Assembly (NCBI GenBank): GCA_023409735.1
Contig: JAEYRB010000007.1
Coordinates: 127,617 to 191,616 of the forward strand
Reading direction: 5' to 3'
From: Bacillota bacterium
GTDB taxonomy: Bacteria > Bacillota > Clostridia > Acetivibrionales > DTU013
DNA: 64,000 nucleotides
Shown here: positions 26,329 to 34,735 of the stretch, in pieces
Position numbering within the stretch: position 1 is the stretch's first letter
How the letters are laid out: each line of letters begins with the position of its first letter
Notes under the pieces: generated by a model
Database searches by the model: none
The model's input: only the letters and a program-made list of their open reading frames with translations
What the model was told of the DNA's origin: nothing
Program-made: the position numbers and the translations under genes

Positions 26329-26392
26329 AAGCGTCAGATCAAACTCCCGAATAAGCTGAGAAGCGTCAGATCAAACTCCCGAGTAAGCTGAG
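26329..26392. repeat. 32-bp tandem duplication over a stop codon
   Basis: Units 26329-26360 and 26361-26392 differ at one base. The second unit encodes the last residues and TGA stop of the SDR gene; the first is a silent downstream copy. A four-base start of a third unit follows. Confidence 0.85.
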
Positions 26393-27228
26393 AAGCCTCC
26401 GTCAATCGGCACTACTACACCATTTACGAAGCTTGACGCCTTTTCACACACCAGCCACAGAAGCGTTCCTGTCAGCTCTTCCGCTTCTCCAAAACGTCCC
26501 ATAGGAGTCATATTAAGTATCTTGTTCGATCTTGAAGTATAAGTGCCATCCGGATTAAACAATAACGCCCTGTTCTGATTTGTAACAAAGAAGCCCGGTG
26601 CTATTGCGTTGACCCTTATGCCAACCTTGGACATATGCACCGCCAGCCACTGTGTAAAATTGGAGATGGCCGCCTTTGCTCCGCTATATGCCGGAATCTT
26701 GGTAAGGGGAGAGAAAGCGTTCATCGAGGAAATGTTGATAATTACAGCGCCGTCCCTTCCTATCATATCCTTTGAGAAAACCTGTGTCGGCATAAGTGTG
26801 CCAAGAAAATTGAGATTAAAAACAAATTCAATTCCCTTTGGATCAAGATCAAAGAAGGTCACTACTCCATCCTCTTTTTTTTCAAGGTCTTCTTTGAATA
26901 AATACTCCTTTGTAGTAGTTCCCTTTGGATTGTTTCCTCCGGCCCCGTTAATCAATATATCACATGGTCCGAATGCCTTATTTACAGTCTCTCTTGCAGT
27001 CTCAAGACTTTCATGGTCGAGAACGTTTGCTTCTACACCTATAGCCCTGCCGCCTGCATTATTTATCTCTTCGGCTATATTATCAGCCATATCCTTTTTA
27101 AGGTCAAGAACTGCAACTCTTGCACCGCATTCAGCAAGAGCTTTGGAGAAGCCGCTGCACAGGATTCCACCGCCGCCCGTCACAACAGCGGTTTTACCGG
27201 ATAGATCAATTTTAAATGGTACACTCAT
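26371..27228 (-). CDS. SDR oxidoreductase, D-mannonate oxidoreductase type
   Basis: NAD(P)-dependent short-chain dehydrogenase of 285 residues. The cofactor loop is TGGGGILCSGFS, the NAG-like motif is INGAGGNNPKG, and the catalytic Ser-Tyr-Lys are in INISSMNAF and PAYSGAKAAIS. The long insertion with EYLFKEDLEKKEDGVVTFFDLD is what the B. subtilis UxuB/YjmF-like fructuronate reductases have. This would reduce fructuronate to mannonate in hexuronate use. The ATG follows GAGGTG. It lies near 6-phosphogluconate dehydrogenase and a KDG-type kinase, which supports sugar-acid metabolism. Confidence 0.75.
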   Translation of the reverse strand: MSVPFKIDLSGKTAVVTGGGGILCSGFSKALAECGARVAVLDLKKDMADNIAEEINNAGGRAIGVEANVLDHESLETARETVNKAFGPCDILINGAGGNNPKGTTTKEYLFKEDLEKKEDGVVTFFDLDPKGIEFVFNLNFLGTLMPTQVFSKDMIGRDGAVIINISSMNAFSPLTKIPAYSGAKAAISNFTQWLAVHMSKVGIRVNAIAPGFFVTNQNRALLFNPDGTYTSRSNKILNMTPMGRFGEAEELTGTLLWLVCEKASSFVNGVVVPIDGGFSAYSGV

Positions 27229-27310
27229 GATAACACCTCATTTATTCCAGCGTTTTTTCGCGCATATGTTTTATTGCTTAACAGTACAATTTAACTTTCT
27301 CCCACATAAG

Positions 27311-27420
27311 TCATTTAAGATTTAACCTTATAATAATTTAGGAGTACGATATACTACTGTCTCATCCACAATACATCATGCTACGGGGCTTTAAAAATGG
27401 TACATTGCAAATGCCTCCAC
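27311..27420. repeat. Intergenic repeat R2 (short copy of R1)
   Basis: Matches both ends of R1 at about three of four bases, in the same orientation relative to flanking minus-strand genes. It lies between the gnd stop and the SDR start. Confidence 0.6.
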
Positions 27421-27441
27421 ATGAAATTTGGCACTGTTTAT

Positions 27442-28893
27442 TTAGACTACATAGGTCGAAGCTGATGTGCTTCCGCCTTCGCCTGTCCAATTTGTATGAT
27501 GGAACTCGCCACGCTTGCCATCTACCCTCTCATAGGTATGCGCACCAAAATAGTCACGCTGTGCCTGAAGCAGGTTAGCCGGCAGTCTTGAGCATCTATA
27601 GCCGTCGTAATAACTAAGTGCAGCTGCAAAGCAAGGAATCGGTATGCCATTGAGCATTGCTGTGGATGCGACTCTTCTCCAGCCGATCTGAGCATTTTCA
27701 ACCTTTTCCTTAAAGAACGGATCTAAAAGCAGGTTGTCAAGCTCAGGATTATTATCAAAGGCTTCCTTAATCTTGCCAAGGAATGCTGACCTGATAATAC
27801 AGCCGCCACGCCACATCAAAGCAATTCCTCCGTAATTGAGCTTCCAGCCGTAGGTCTTGGCTGCAGCACGCATAAGAGTATAGCCCTGTGCGTATGAAAC
27901 TATCTTTGATGCATAAAGAGCATTTTTTATATCCTCGATGAATGCTTTTCTGTCACCTTTGAGTTCAGGCTTTGGGCCTGTCAAAATATTTGAAGCAGCG
28001 ACTCGTTCTTCCTTTATTGCTGAAAGGCAGCGCGCATAGACTGCTTCACTGATCAATGTCAGCGGAATTCCCTCATCCAGGGATGCAATTGATGTCCATT
28101 TGCCGGTACCCTTCTGCCCGGCTGTATCAAGAATCTTTTCGACGATAGGCTCGCCGTCCGTGTCCTTATAGGCCAGTATGTCGCGGGTAATCTCGATAAG
28201 ATAGCTATCCAGCTCACCCTTGTTCCAATCGGCAAATACTTCATGCATCTCATCCGCTGTCATGCCCAGATAGACCTTCATCAGATAATATGCCTCGCAT
28301 ATCAGCTGCATATCGCCATATTCTATGCCATTGTGGACCATTTTTACAAAATGCCCTGCTCCGTTTTCTCCTACCCAATCACAGCAAGGAGAACCATCCT
28401 CTACCTTAGCACAAATGCCTTGGAATATAGGCTTAACATGAGCCCATGCTGCCGGTGAACCACCTGGCATCATGCTCGGGCCCTTCAGTGCGCCCTCTTC
28501 TCCGCCGGATACCCCCGTACCAATATAAAGGAGGCCTTTGGACTCAACATAAGCCGTGCGGCGGATAGTATCAGGAAAGTGAGAGTTTCCTCCGTCGATA
28601 ATGATATCGCCTTCTTCAAGATACGGTATAATTGTTTCGATAAGGTCATCGACAGGCTTACCGGCCTTAACCATCATCATAACCTTTCTTGGCTTTTTTA
28701 AATTATCAACTAATTCCTCTATTGACATAGCTCCTATAATGTTCTTTCCCTTTGCTCTGCCATTAATAAAATCAGTTACCTTTTCAGTTGTACGATTAAA
28801 AACAGCTACGGTAAAGCCCTTGCTTTCCATGTTCATAACAAGGTTTTCGCCCATAACTGCCAGGCCGATCAGTCCAATATCTGCTTTACTCAC
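27442..28893 (-). CDS. gnd: 6-phosphogluconate dehydrogenase, decarboxylating
   Basis: Converts 6-phosphogluconate to ribulose 5-phosphate, CO2 and NAD(P)H. The 483 residues open with IGLIGLAVMGENLVMNMESKG (shown in part) and carry the signature GGNSHFPDT and VKMVHNGIEYGDMQLI, the active-site Lys and neighbours. The end is FHHTNWTGEGGSTSAS. The start is GTG behind AAGGAGG. It is downstream of a cre/LacI-type operator and a long leader with 13-bp repeats, so it is probably controlled separately from the kinase gene. Confidence 0.96.
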   Translation of the reverse strand: MSKADIGLIGLAVMGENLVMNMESKGFTVAVFNRTTEKVTDFINGRAKGKNIIGAMSIEELVDNLKKPRKVMMMVKAGKPVDDLIETIIPYLEEGDIIIDGGNSHFPDTIRRTAYVESKGLLYIGTGVSGGEEGALKGPSMMPGGSPAAWAHVKPIFQGICAKVEDGSPCCDWVGENGAGHFVKMVHNGIEYGDMQLICEAYYLMKVYLGMTADEMHEVFADWNKGELDSYLIEITRDILAYKDTDGEPIVEKILDTAGQKGTGKWTSIASLDEGIPLTLISEAVYARCLSAIKEERVAASNILTGPKPELKGDRKAFIEDIKNALYASKIVSYAQGYTLMRAAAKTYGWKLNYGGIALMWRGGCIIRSAFLGKIKEAFDNNPELDNLLLDPFFKEKVENAQIGWRRVASTAMLNGIPIPCFAAALSYYDGYRCSRLPANLLQAQRDYFGAHTYERVDGKRGEFHHTNWTGEGGSTSASTYVV

Positions 28894-28957
28894 ACTTTAT
28901 ACCTCCTTGTGTTCTTCAATTCACGCTTTAATGCTATTCAAGCTTTTTGAAAGGCGC

Positions 28958-28971
28958 TGTAAGCGCTTACA
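28958..28971. promoter_or_regulatory. cre/LacI-type operator upstream of gnd
   Basis: Perfect 14-bp palindrome TGTAAGCGCTTACA, fitting the CcpA cre pattern TGWNANCGNTNWCA and typical LacI-family sites. It lies 65 bases upstream of the gnd start. Confidence 0.7.
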
Positions 28972-29140
28972 CATCTGCTAATAAAAGTTCTTATACCAAT
29001 TAATATTTATATGCCAGCCTTTAGTTATGCCTAAGCATTAAGGCCTTTATTAAAAACTTTCCTTGAAAGCCATTATTTTAAACACTAAATTTTGTTATGG
29101 AACCACTATTAAAACCACCAGCTTTAACTTAACTCAAACC

Positions 29141-29220
29141 CCGTAATTAAAGCCGTAATTAAAAGCCGTAATTTAAAGCCTTAATTAAAAGCCCTAATGT
29201 AAAGCTTTAATTTGAAGCCT
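29141..29220. repeat. Six degenerate 13-bp tandem repeats in gnd leader
   Basis: Consensus CCGTAATTAAAAG repeated about six times with drift, followed by more scattered AAGCC blocks to 29280. It fills much of the 467-base gap between the kinase and gnd. Confidence 0.7.
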
Positions 29221-29360
29221 TCTCTTCAGTCTCTGTTTAAAGCCTTATTAACCTTTTCCTTGAAGCCTCTTTTTTAAACCTTTCATAACATAAGAATTAT
29301 TACCTTTCATATAATACAAAGCAAGTATTCTTACGATCCATTAATCAATACATAGACCTA

Positions 29361-30434
29361 TCAGCGTTTTACTCTTGCATTACCCTTCCAGACAGACCAT
29401 ACCTGTTCTTCATCAGCAGGAATTGAATAATCTGTGTACAAGGTGGTAGTTAAAGCACCGTTTGCCCATCCGAACTGTACCCATTTTTCAGGCTCCCAAC
29501 CCCTAAGTATTGCATAGAGCATACCGCCTACAAAGCCGTCCCCCCCGCCTATACGGTCGAGTACTGTTATCTCTCGGGGCTCGGCTACATGCCAATTTTC
29601 TCCCTCAAGTATGATCGCTCCCCATAAATGGCTGTTTACGCTAATTACCTGGCGAAGTGTTGTAGCGAATACAGAGGCATTCGGAAAGGTTTTCTTTACC
29701 GCATTTATCATACCCTTGAAGCTTTCAATTTTGCTGGTCAGATCTTTACCACCCGCTTCTGGGCCTTCAATGCCGAAGCACAGCTGGAAATCCTCTTCAT
29801 TACCCACAAGTATATCTGCTAAACCTGCAATCTCAGTAAATATTTCTCTTAACTCTTTTTCGCGGTCTTTCCAGAAGGATGCACGATAGTTGAGATCAAA
29901 GGATATTCTGGTTCCGTACTTTTTGGCTGCTCTGGCGATCTCCACACAGAATTTACCTGTATCAGGTGAAAGAGCAGCAATCAATCCTGAAAGATGAACG
30001 ATCTGTACACCTTCCTTGCCAAATAACCTGTCAAGATCAAAATCCTTTACATTGAGCGTACGTCCGACTTCTCCCGCACGATCGTTGTATACCCTTGGCC
30101 CCCGCGTACCATAACCGCTGTCAGCAATGTTTATCTGGTGACGATATCCCCAGGGTCCATCCTGTTCAACCTCCCTGCCCTCATAGGCCATATGACGGCT
30201 TGCCAGATCATTCTTAATCAGTGCTGCTATAGGGCTATCCTTTACAAACGTTGTAAGAACCTTGACAGGCAGGCCAAGGTAGGAAGAAACACTTGCTACA
30301 TTTGTCTCCGCACTAGTAACATGAAGTGTATAATTTCTGCTGCAATGTACCGGCTGTCCGTTCTCAGGAGTAATCCGGATTCCCATACTCGTGGGAACAA
30401 CCATTGAATAAGTAAAATCCTTGCGAAGTTCCAT
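29361..30434 (-). CDS. PfkB-family sugar kinase, 2-keto-3-deoxygluconate kinase type
   Basis: Ribokinase-fold kinase of 357 residues. It shows the sugar-binding region NVASVSSYLGLPVKVLTTFV and the central motif HLSGLIAALSPDTG. The conserved FDLNYRASFW is close to KdgK proteins. The catalytic PfkB signature DRIGGGDGFVGGML contains the base Asp. Expected reaction: ATP-dependent phosphorylation of 2-keto-3-deoxygluconate in the sugar-acid branch. Its ATG follows AAGGAGACAG. A perfect-spacing promoter and an operator lie directly upstream. Confidence 0.78.
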   Translation of the reverse strand: MELRKDFTYSMVVPTSMGIRITPENGQPVHCSRNYTLHVTSAETNVASVSSYLGLPVKVLTTFVKDSPIAALIKNDLASRHMAYEGREVEQDGPWGYRHQINIADSGYGTRGPRVYNDRAGEVGRTLNVKDFDLDRLFGKEGVQIVHLSGLIAALSPDTGKFCVEIARAAKKYGTRISFDLNYRASFWKDREKELREIFTEIAGLADILVGNEEDFQLCFGIEGPEAGGKDLTSKIESFKGMINAVKKTFPNASVFATTLRQVISVNSHLWGAIILEGENWHVAEPREITVLDRIGGGDGFVGGMLYAILRGWEPEKWVQFGWANGALTTTLYTDYSIPADEEQVWSVWKGNARVKR

Positions 30435-30456
30435 TTTTTACTGTCTCCTTTCTATA

Positions 30457-30470
30457 TGTAACCGCTTACA
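30457..30470. promoter_or_regulatory. cre/LacI-type operator of the kinase gene
   Basis: TGTAACCGCTTACA differs by one base from the gnd site. It sits just after the -10 of the kinase promoter, a position where a bound repressor would block transcription. Confidence 0.7.
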
Positions 30471-30475
30471 TGACG

Positions 30476-30504
30476 ATTATATAATATATAAACCCTGATT
30501 TCAA
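30476..30504 (-). promoter_or_regulatory. Sigma-A promoter of the kinase gene
   Basis: On the minus strand TTGAAA (30499-30504), 17 bases, TATAAT (30476-30481). Confidence 0.75.
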
Positions 30505-30934
30505 GACAGCTTGTAACTAAAAATATTTTCCTTTATAACTTTTCACTTAACATAGCAAAACCTTCACATAGACTTACCTTGCTATAAGAAAATAAATATT
30601 ATATGCCTTACTATTATTAAAACCTAAATAAGTAAATACTCAACACTTGGTACTAAAGCTTTTTATCACACCGCATCAGTTGACAGATATTTTCCAGTTA
30701 GAGCTTTAACCCTTAGGATTCCTTGATGGTCAATGACAAAATCATCAGCCGGCCTCCTATGATATGTCATTTTCCCAATCCATCAACACTATATGAGGAC
30801 CAATTATTATGTTTTTTAATGCACCATTTTACAAAGTTTCCCGCTGGTTGATTTTCGGAACAGCAAATATCGTGTCTCTACATTGTGCTTCATAATACAA
30901 ACGAGTAAAATATAATTACAGGAGGTTGATTTCT
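30505..30934. other. Divergent gap kinase / XRE regulator
   Basis: A/T-rich DNA with no gene or repeat recognised. It should hold the promoter of the plus-strand XRE regulator. Confidence 0.35.
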
Positions 30935-32059
30935 TTGAACAGATTAAGTATTTCAGATAATCTCATACGTTATCGTCATGAGATGAAAATTACACAAGAA
31001 GAGCTTGCCGATTTTATCGGTGTTACAAAGGCTTCGGTATCAAAGTGGGAAAACAAGCAGAGCCTTCCTGACATTCTCCTGCTCCCACAGCTTGCTGCCT
31101 TCTTTAATGTATCTGTAGACGAACTGCTGGGGTATGAAGCTCAACTCAGCCGCGAGCAGATCCAAAAGCTCTACTCGGAGCTTGCCGCTGACTTTGCAAG
31201 GCTGCCGTTTGATGAGGTACTGGAAATATCTCGGACCCTGGTGCGCCGTTATTATTCCTGTTATCCTTTCCTGATGCAAATCTGTATTCTCTGGCTCAAT
31301 CATTTCACCCTTGCAAAAGGTGAGGAGAAGCAGAAAGAGATCCTTCTACTGGCCTCAGAGCTCTGCGATCACATTAGACAAAACTGCAAGGTGATCGGTA
31401 TGTGCAACGATGCTATCGCCTTAAAGGCGGTGTTTGACCTCCAGCTTGGGAAAACTGCAGAAGTAATCGAAACATTGGAGTCCATAGCAGATCCAACACA
31501 TTTCTCGAAACAAAATGATACACTACTAATACAGGCTTACAGGGCTGCAGGTAAAATTGACAAGGCACAAAGCTATACACAGGTCACCATGTATCTTCAA
31601 CTTATAACTCTGGTCACCTCTGCTATACAATACCTGACGATCAATATGAATGATCGGGCTGTTTGTGAAAAGACAATTCAAAATATCGATGGACTTATCA
31701 GGTTGTTTGATCTAGATACTTTGAACCCAAACAGTGCAGCACAATTTTTCTATCATGCGGCTATTTTTTATATGACGCACAAGGAAAAAGAAAAGACATT
31801 GAAGCAGCTTGATCAATATGAGCGAGCGGCTCGCTTTCTGTTGACAGGTGACAATTTATACCTTCACGGGAATTCCTACTTTAACCGGCTGGATGAATGG
31901 ATCAATAAGCTGGAGCTGGGTGCAGCCCCGCCCCGCGATAAGCGTATGGTTATTGAGAGTGTACTTCAGTCCTTTGAATACCCGCTCTTTGCAGAAATAA
32001 AAGATTCAGATGAGTTTCAAAGAATTATAAGAAGCTTTAAAGAAGGAGTTGTTGATTAA
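30935..32059 (+). CDS. XRE-family regulator with helical sensor domain
   Basis: Residues 5-65 form a Cro/CI-type helix-turn-helix (NLIRYRHEMKITQEELADFI, then VTKASVSKWENKQSLPDI). The remaining ~300 residues are helical, TPR-like in character, ending LQSFEYPLFAEIKDSDEF. The frame begins at a TTG that touches the AGGAGG site; the in-frame TTG nine bases farther (30935) has correct spacing. It leads a plus-strand operon with a small membrane protein and an ABC exporter, which it probably regulates. Confidence 0.8.
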   Translation: MNRLSISDNLIRYRHEMKITQEELADFIGVTKASVSKWENKQSLPDILLLPQLAAFFNVSVDELLGYEAQLSREQIQKLYSELAADFARLPFDEVLEISRTLVRRYYSCYPFLMQICILWLNHFTLAKGEEKQKEILLLASELCDHIRQNCKVIGMCNDAIALKAVFDLQLGKTAEVIETLESIADPTHFSKQNDTLLIQAYRAAGKIDKAQSYTQVTMYLQLITLVTSAIQYLTINMNDRAVCEKTIQNIDGLIRLFDLDTLNPNSAAQFFYHAAIFYMTHKEKEKTLKQLDQYERAARFLLTGDNLYLHGNSYFNRLDEWINKLELGAAPPRDKRMVIESVLQSFEYPLFAEIKDSDEFQRIIRSFKEGVVD

Positions 32060-32060
32060 T

Positions 32061-32264
32061 ATGGATAAAATCGTGGAATTTTTACCCTTTATCATTCCGC
32101 TGGTCATTGCGGAATTAGTACTGCTAATTTATACCCTGCGGCATATTCTGACTCATAACAGTTATAAACGTGGTAACCGTACACTATGGCTCATCATAAC
32201 TATAGTCGGTATGGAGTTTATCGGACCAATTCTATACTTCCTGCTTGGAAAAGAGGACGCCTGA
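32061..32264 (+). CDS. Small PLDc_N-type membrane protein
   Basis: A 67-residue protein with two membrane helices (FLPFIIPLVIAELVLLIYTL and WLIITIVGMEFIGPILYFLL). The ending GPILYFLLGKEDA fits the phospholipase D N-terminal-type module often found as a small companion of ABC exporters. The ATG at 32061 lies 13 bases from GAAGGAG, somewhat far. Its stop is one base before the next start, so translation is coupled. Confidence 0.7.
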   Translation: MDKIVEFLPFIIPLVIAELVLLIYTLRHILTHNSYKRGNRTLWLIITIVGMEFIGPILYFLLGKEDA

Positions 32265-32265
32265 T

Positions 32266-33168
32266 ATGGATATGCTGACTATCTCTCATTTATCAAAGCG
32301 GTTCTCAGATAAGCAGGTGCTGCAGGATGTCACACTCTCTGTACCGGAGCATACCATTTTCGGCTTTGTTGGGCAGAATGGCGCCGGTAAAACAACTACT
32401 ATGAAGATCATACTCGGTCTGCTGCAAGCTGACGGCGGTGAAATAAAAGTAGGCGGTGAAACCGTTCGCTACGGTGAAACACATACAAACCGTTTCATCG
32501 GATATCTGCCGGATGTACCTGAGTTCTATTCCTACATGACTCCGGCAGAATATCTGACCTTCTGCGGGGAGATTACAGGAATGGCACCTGCAGATATAAA
32601 AAAAAGAATAGCTGAGCTTCTGCAGCTGGTAGGCCTTTCAAGCGAGACACGGCGCATCAAGGGCTTCTCACGCGGAATGAAACAGAGGCTTGGTATTGCA
32701 CAGGCCCTCTTTAATCATCCAAGACTCCTGATATGCGATGAACCGACCTCTGCTCTTGACCCGGTAGGCCGAAAAGAAATTCTTGACATTCTTTCTGCAG
32801 CAAAGGAGCAGACCACTGTACTCTTCTCAACTCATATTCTGTCGGATGTTGAACGCATTTGTGACAATATTGCTTTCCTCCACAAGGGCAATATTGTATT
32901 GCAAGGGACAATGGAAGAGGTCAAAGGAGTTCATAAAAGCTCAGGATATGAAATTGAGCTGGAATATTCTCAAGAAGCGCAAAAACTACTTGCTGCATTT
33001 AAGAATATCAAGCAGACAGGAAAAACTCATTTACTGCTTGAAAGCGTAAAACAGGCGCAGGTGGAAGAAATTCTCCGTTTCATCACTGATGAACATATTC
33101 ATGTTTTGCGGCTGGAAAAGCAGGAGCCGACGCTGGAATCTCTGTTTATGGAGGTAATAGGTAAATGA
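32266..33168 (+). CDS. ABC exporter ATPase
   Basis: ATP-binding subunit, 300 residues. Walker A is GQNGAGKTT, the Q-loop region reads IGYLPDVPEFYSYMTP, the signature is SRGMKQR, Walker B is LLICDEPTSALDP, and the switch His is in FSTHILSD. The C-terminal ~80 residues are an accessory domain common in multidrug or antibiotic exporters. The ATG at 32266 follows GAGG; upstream in-frame codons lie in the preceding gene. The next gene (permease) overlaps it by four bases. Confidence 0.92.
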   Translation: MDMLTISHLSKRFSDKQVLQDVTLSVPEHTIFGFVGQNGAGKTTTMKIILGLLQADGGEIKVGGETVRYGETHTNRFIGYLPDVPEFYSYMTPAEYLTFCGEITGMAPADIKKRIAELLQLVGLSSETRRIKGFSRGMKQRLGIAQALFNHPRLLICDEPTSALDPVGRKEILDILSAAKEQTTVLFSTHILSDVERICDNIAFLHKGNIVLQGTMEEVKGVHKSSGYEIELEYSQEAQKLLAAFKNIKQTGKTHLLLESVKQAQVEEILRFITDEHIHVLRLEKQEPTLESLFMEVIGK

Positions 33169-33935
33169 AGACCTTCTTAGCTTTTTTAAAAAAGGAAAAC
33201 TTAGAACTGCTTCGTACAGGACGACTGTTGATCCTGTTGCTTGTATTTGTTCTCTTTGGAATCATGAATCCCGCTATTGCAAAAATCACGCCGTGGATGA
33301 TGGAGACAATGGCCGATTCGCTTAAGGACTCCGGGATTACTATCACAGAGGTCGTAATCGATGCAATGACCTCCTGGACGCAGTATTATAAAAATATTCC
33401 ATTGGCACTTATCATATTTGTTCTGCTGTGCAGCAGCTCGTTTACTGCCGAGTATCAGAAAGGAACGCTGATTCCGGTGCTGACAAAGGGATTGTCAAGA
33501 TGGAAGATAGTAATAGCAAAAAGTACTGTCCTTATCTTTTTCTGGACGGCTTGTTACTGGCTTTGCTTCTTTATTACCTATGGCTATAACAGTTATTTCT
33601 GGGATAACAGCATCGCCTTGAATCTTGTCTTTACAGCAGTGTGCTACTGGTTCTTTGGAATTTGGGTCGTCGCATTGATAATACTGTTTTCCACAGTTTC
33701 CAACATCAGCACTTCGGTTTTGATTGGAACCGGTGCATCCGTGCTGATAGCGTATATTATCGGGCTATTGCCGAAGATAAATAGTTATATACCCTTAAAA
33801 CTGACTGATTCTATGTCGTTGCTGCAGGGTCTGACAGTGCCCGGCGATTATTTACCTTCTGTTATAGTATCAGCTGTCATGATTGTAATATGCATATTAA
33901 CCGCAATTGCCGTATTTAACAAAAGGCGAATATAA
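33165..33935 (+). CDS. ABC-2 type exporter permease
   Basis: Membrane subunit of 256 residues with six likely helices. The motif FTAEYQKGTLIPVLTKGLSRWKI (split by reading) is typical of ABC-2 permeases that follow an NBD. The start ATGA overlaps the ATPase stop. The two, with the small PLDc_N-like protein and the XRE regulator, make an exporter unit of unknown substrate, possibly self-protection against an envelope-active compound. Confidence 0.88.
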   Translation: MKTFLAFLKKENLELLRTGRLLILLLVFVLFGIMNPAIAKITPWMMETMADSLKDSGITITEVVIDAMTSWTQYYKNIPLALIIFVLLCSSSFTAEYQKGTLIPVLTKGLSRWKIVIAKSTVLIFFWTACYWLCFFITYGYNSYFWDNSIALNLVFTAVCYWFFGIWVVALIILFSTVSNISTSVLIGTGASVLIAYIIGLLPKINSYIPLKLTDSMSLLQGLTVPGDYLPSVIVSAVMIVICILTAIAVFNKRRI

Positions 33936-34028
33936 TGTAATAGCGTGGCAGGCAATGGGCAAGCATAGACAGTCAGTTTCGACGTGATCGATGTGAAACA
34001 TTTAGAGCCCTATGCTCACATGTGAATG

Positions 34029-34706
34029 CTATATAAATAGTTTCCATACCCATTGCATTATTTGCCCGCTGAAGGCCATACTGAATATGAAGTTCCATGT
34101 GAATACCACAAGGAAGGTTAACTTAGCGAAAATCGGATTAAATTTAAACAACGAATTGATACCTCTGCTAAGAATTGCAGCCATCCATATAAAAATCAGC
34201 ATCTCAAAAGTAAGAGAAAGATACAGAAGTCCAACGGGACTTGCTGCAGTAATATTACGTGTAAACAAATAATAAATAGCCACTGATACGGGTGTTATTA
34301 AAAAATGTACAGATATATAGGCTTTCATGACTTTTATGCGTGAAGCTCCGGAAGGTGCAGACGGTTCCACTGAATATATATCCGGATCATCCTGCGTTTG
34401 CACAATATTTACCTTAGCTTCCTTACCCTTAAGGAACTTGAAAAAGTCAAATAGGGGAATTGAAACAAATACAACATCTATAATACCAAGTAATACAACT
34501 ACTGCAACAAGTATCAATGCATTTATCAGCACAGCATTCGAAGCCTTTTGATCAAAAATCTCCTGTAAAATCTTAGCTGTATCGGGTAGTAGCATGTCAA
34601 TAGCGCCTACCATAAGAATTCCCAGATACAGAGTTAATCTTCTATCCCTCAGTCTTTCATAGTACCTTTTTGAAAATAGCAGTATATTTAGCAGCTTGTC
34701 CTTCAT
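34029..34706 (-). CDS. Yip1-like five-helix membrane protein
   Basis: A 225-residue membrane protein with about five helices and a cytosolic loop near residues 90-120. It resembles Yip1-type proteins found with ABC exporters, but I cannot name a closer family. The ATG lies behind AATATGAAGG-like sequence with no strong site. It closes the five-gene ABC-2 operon, 29 bases after the second permease. Confidence 0.65.
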   Translation of the reverse strand: MKDKLLNILLFSKRYYERLRDRRLTLYLGILMVGAIDMLLPDTAKILQEIFDQKASNAVLINALILVAVVVLLGIIDVVFVSIPLFDFFKFLKGKEAKVNIVQTQDDPDIYSVEPSAPSGASRIKVMKAYISVHFLITPVSVAIYYLFTRNITAASPVGLLYLSLTFEMLIFIWMAAILSRGINSLFKFNPIFAKLTFLVVFTWNFIFSMAFSGQIMQWVWKLFI

Positions 34707-34735
34707 ATTAATTCTCCGTAATTATTTTGTGTCGT

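Noticed and set aside
28958..28971. Palindrome as part of a transposon end
   Set aside because: It matches the cre/LacI pattern and has a sister site by another sugar gene, so regulation explains it better.
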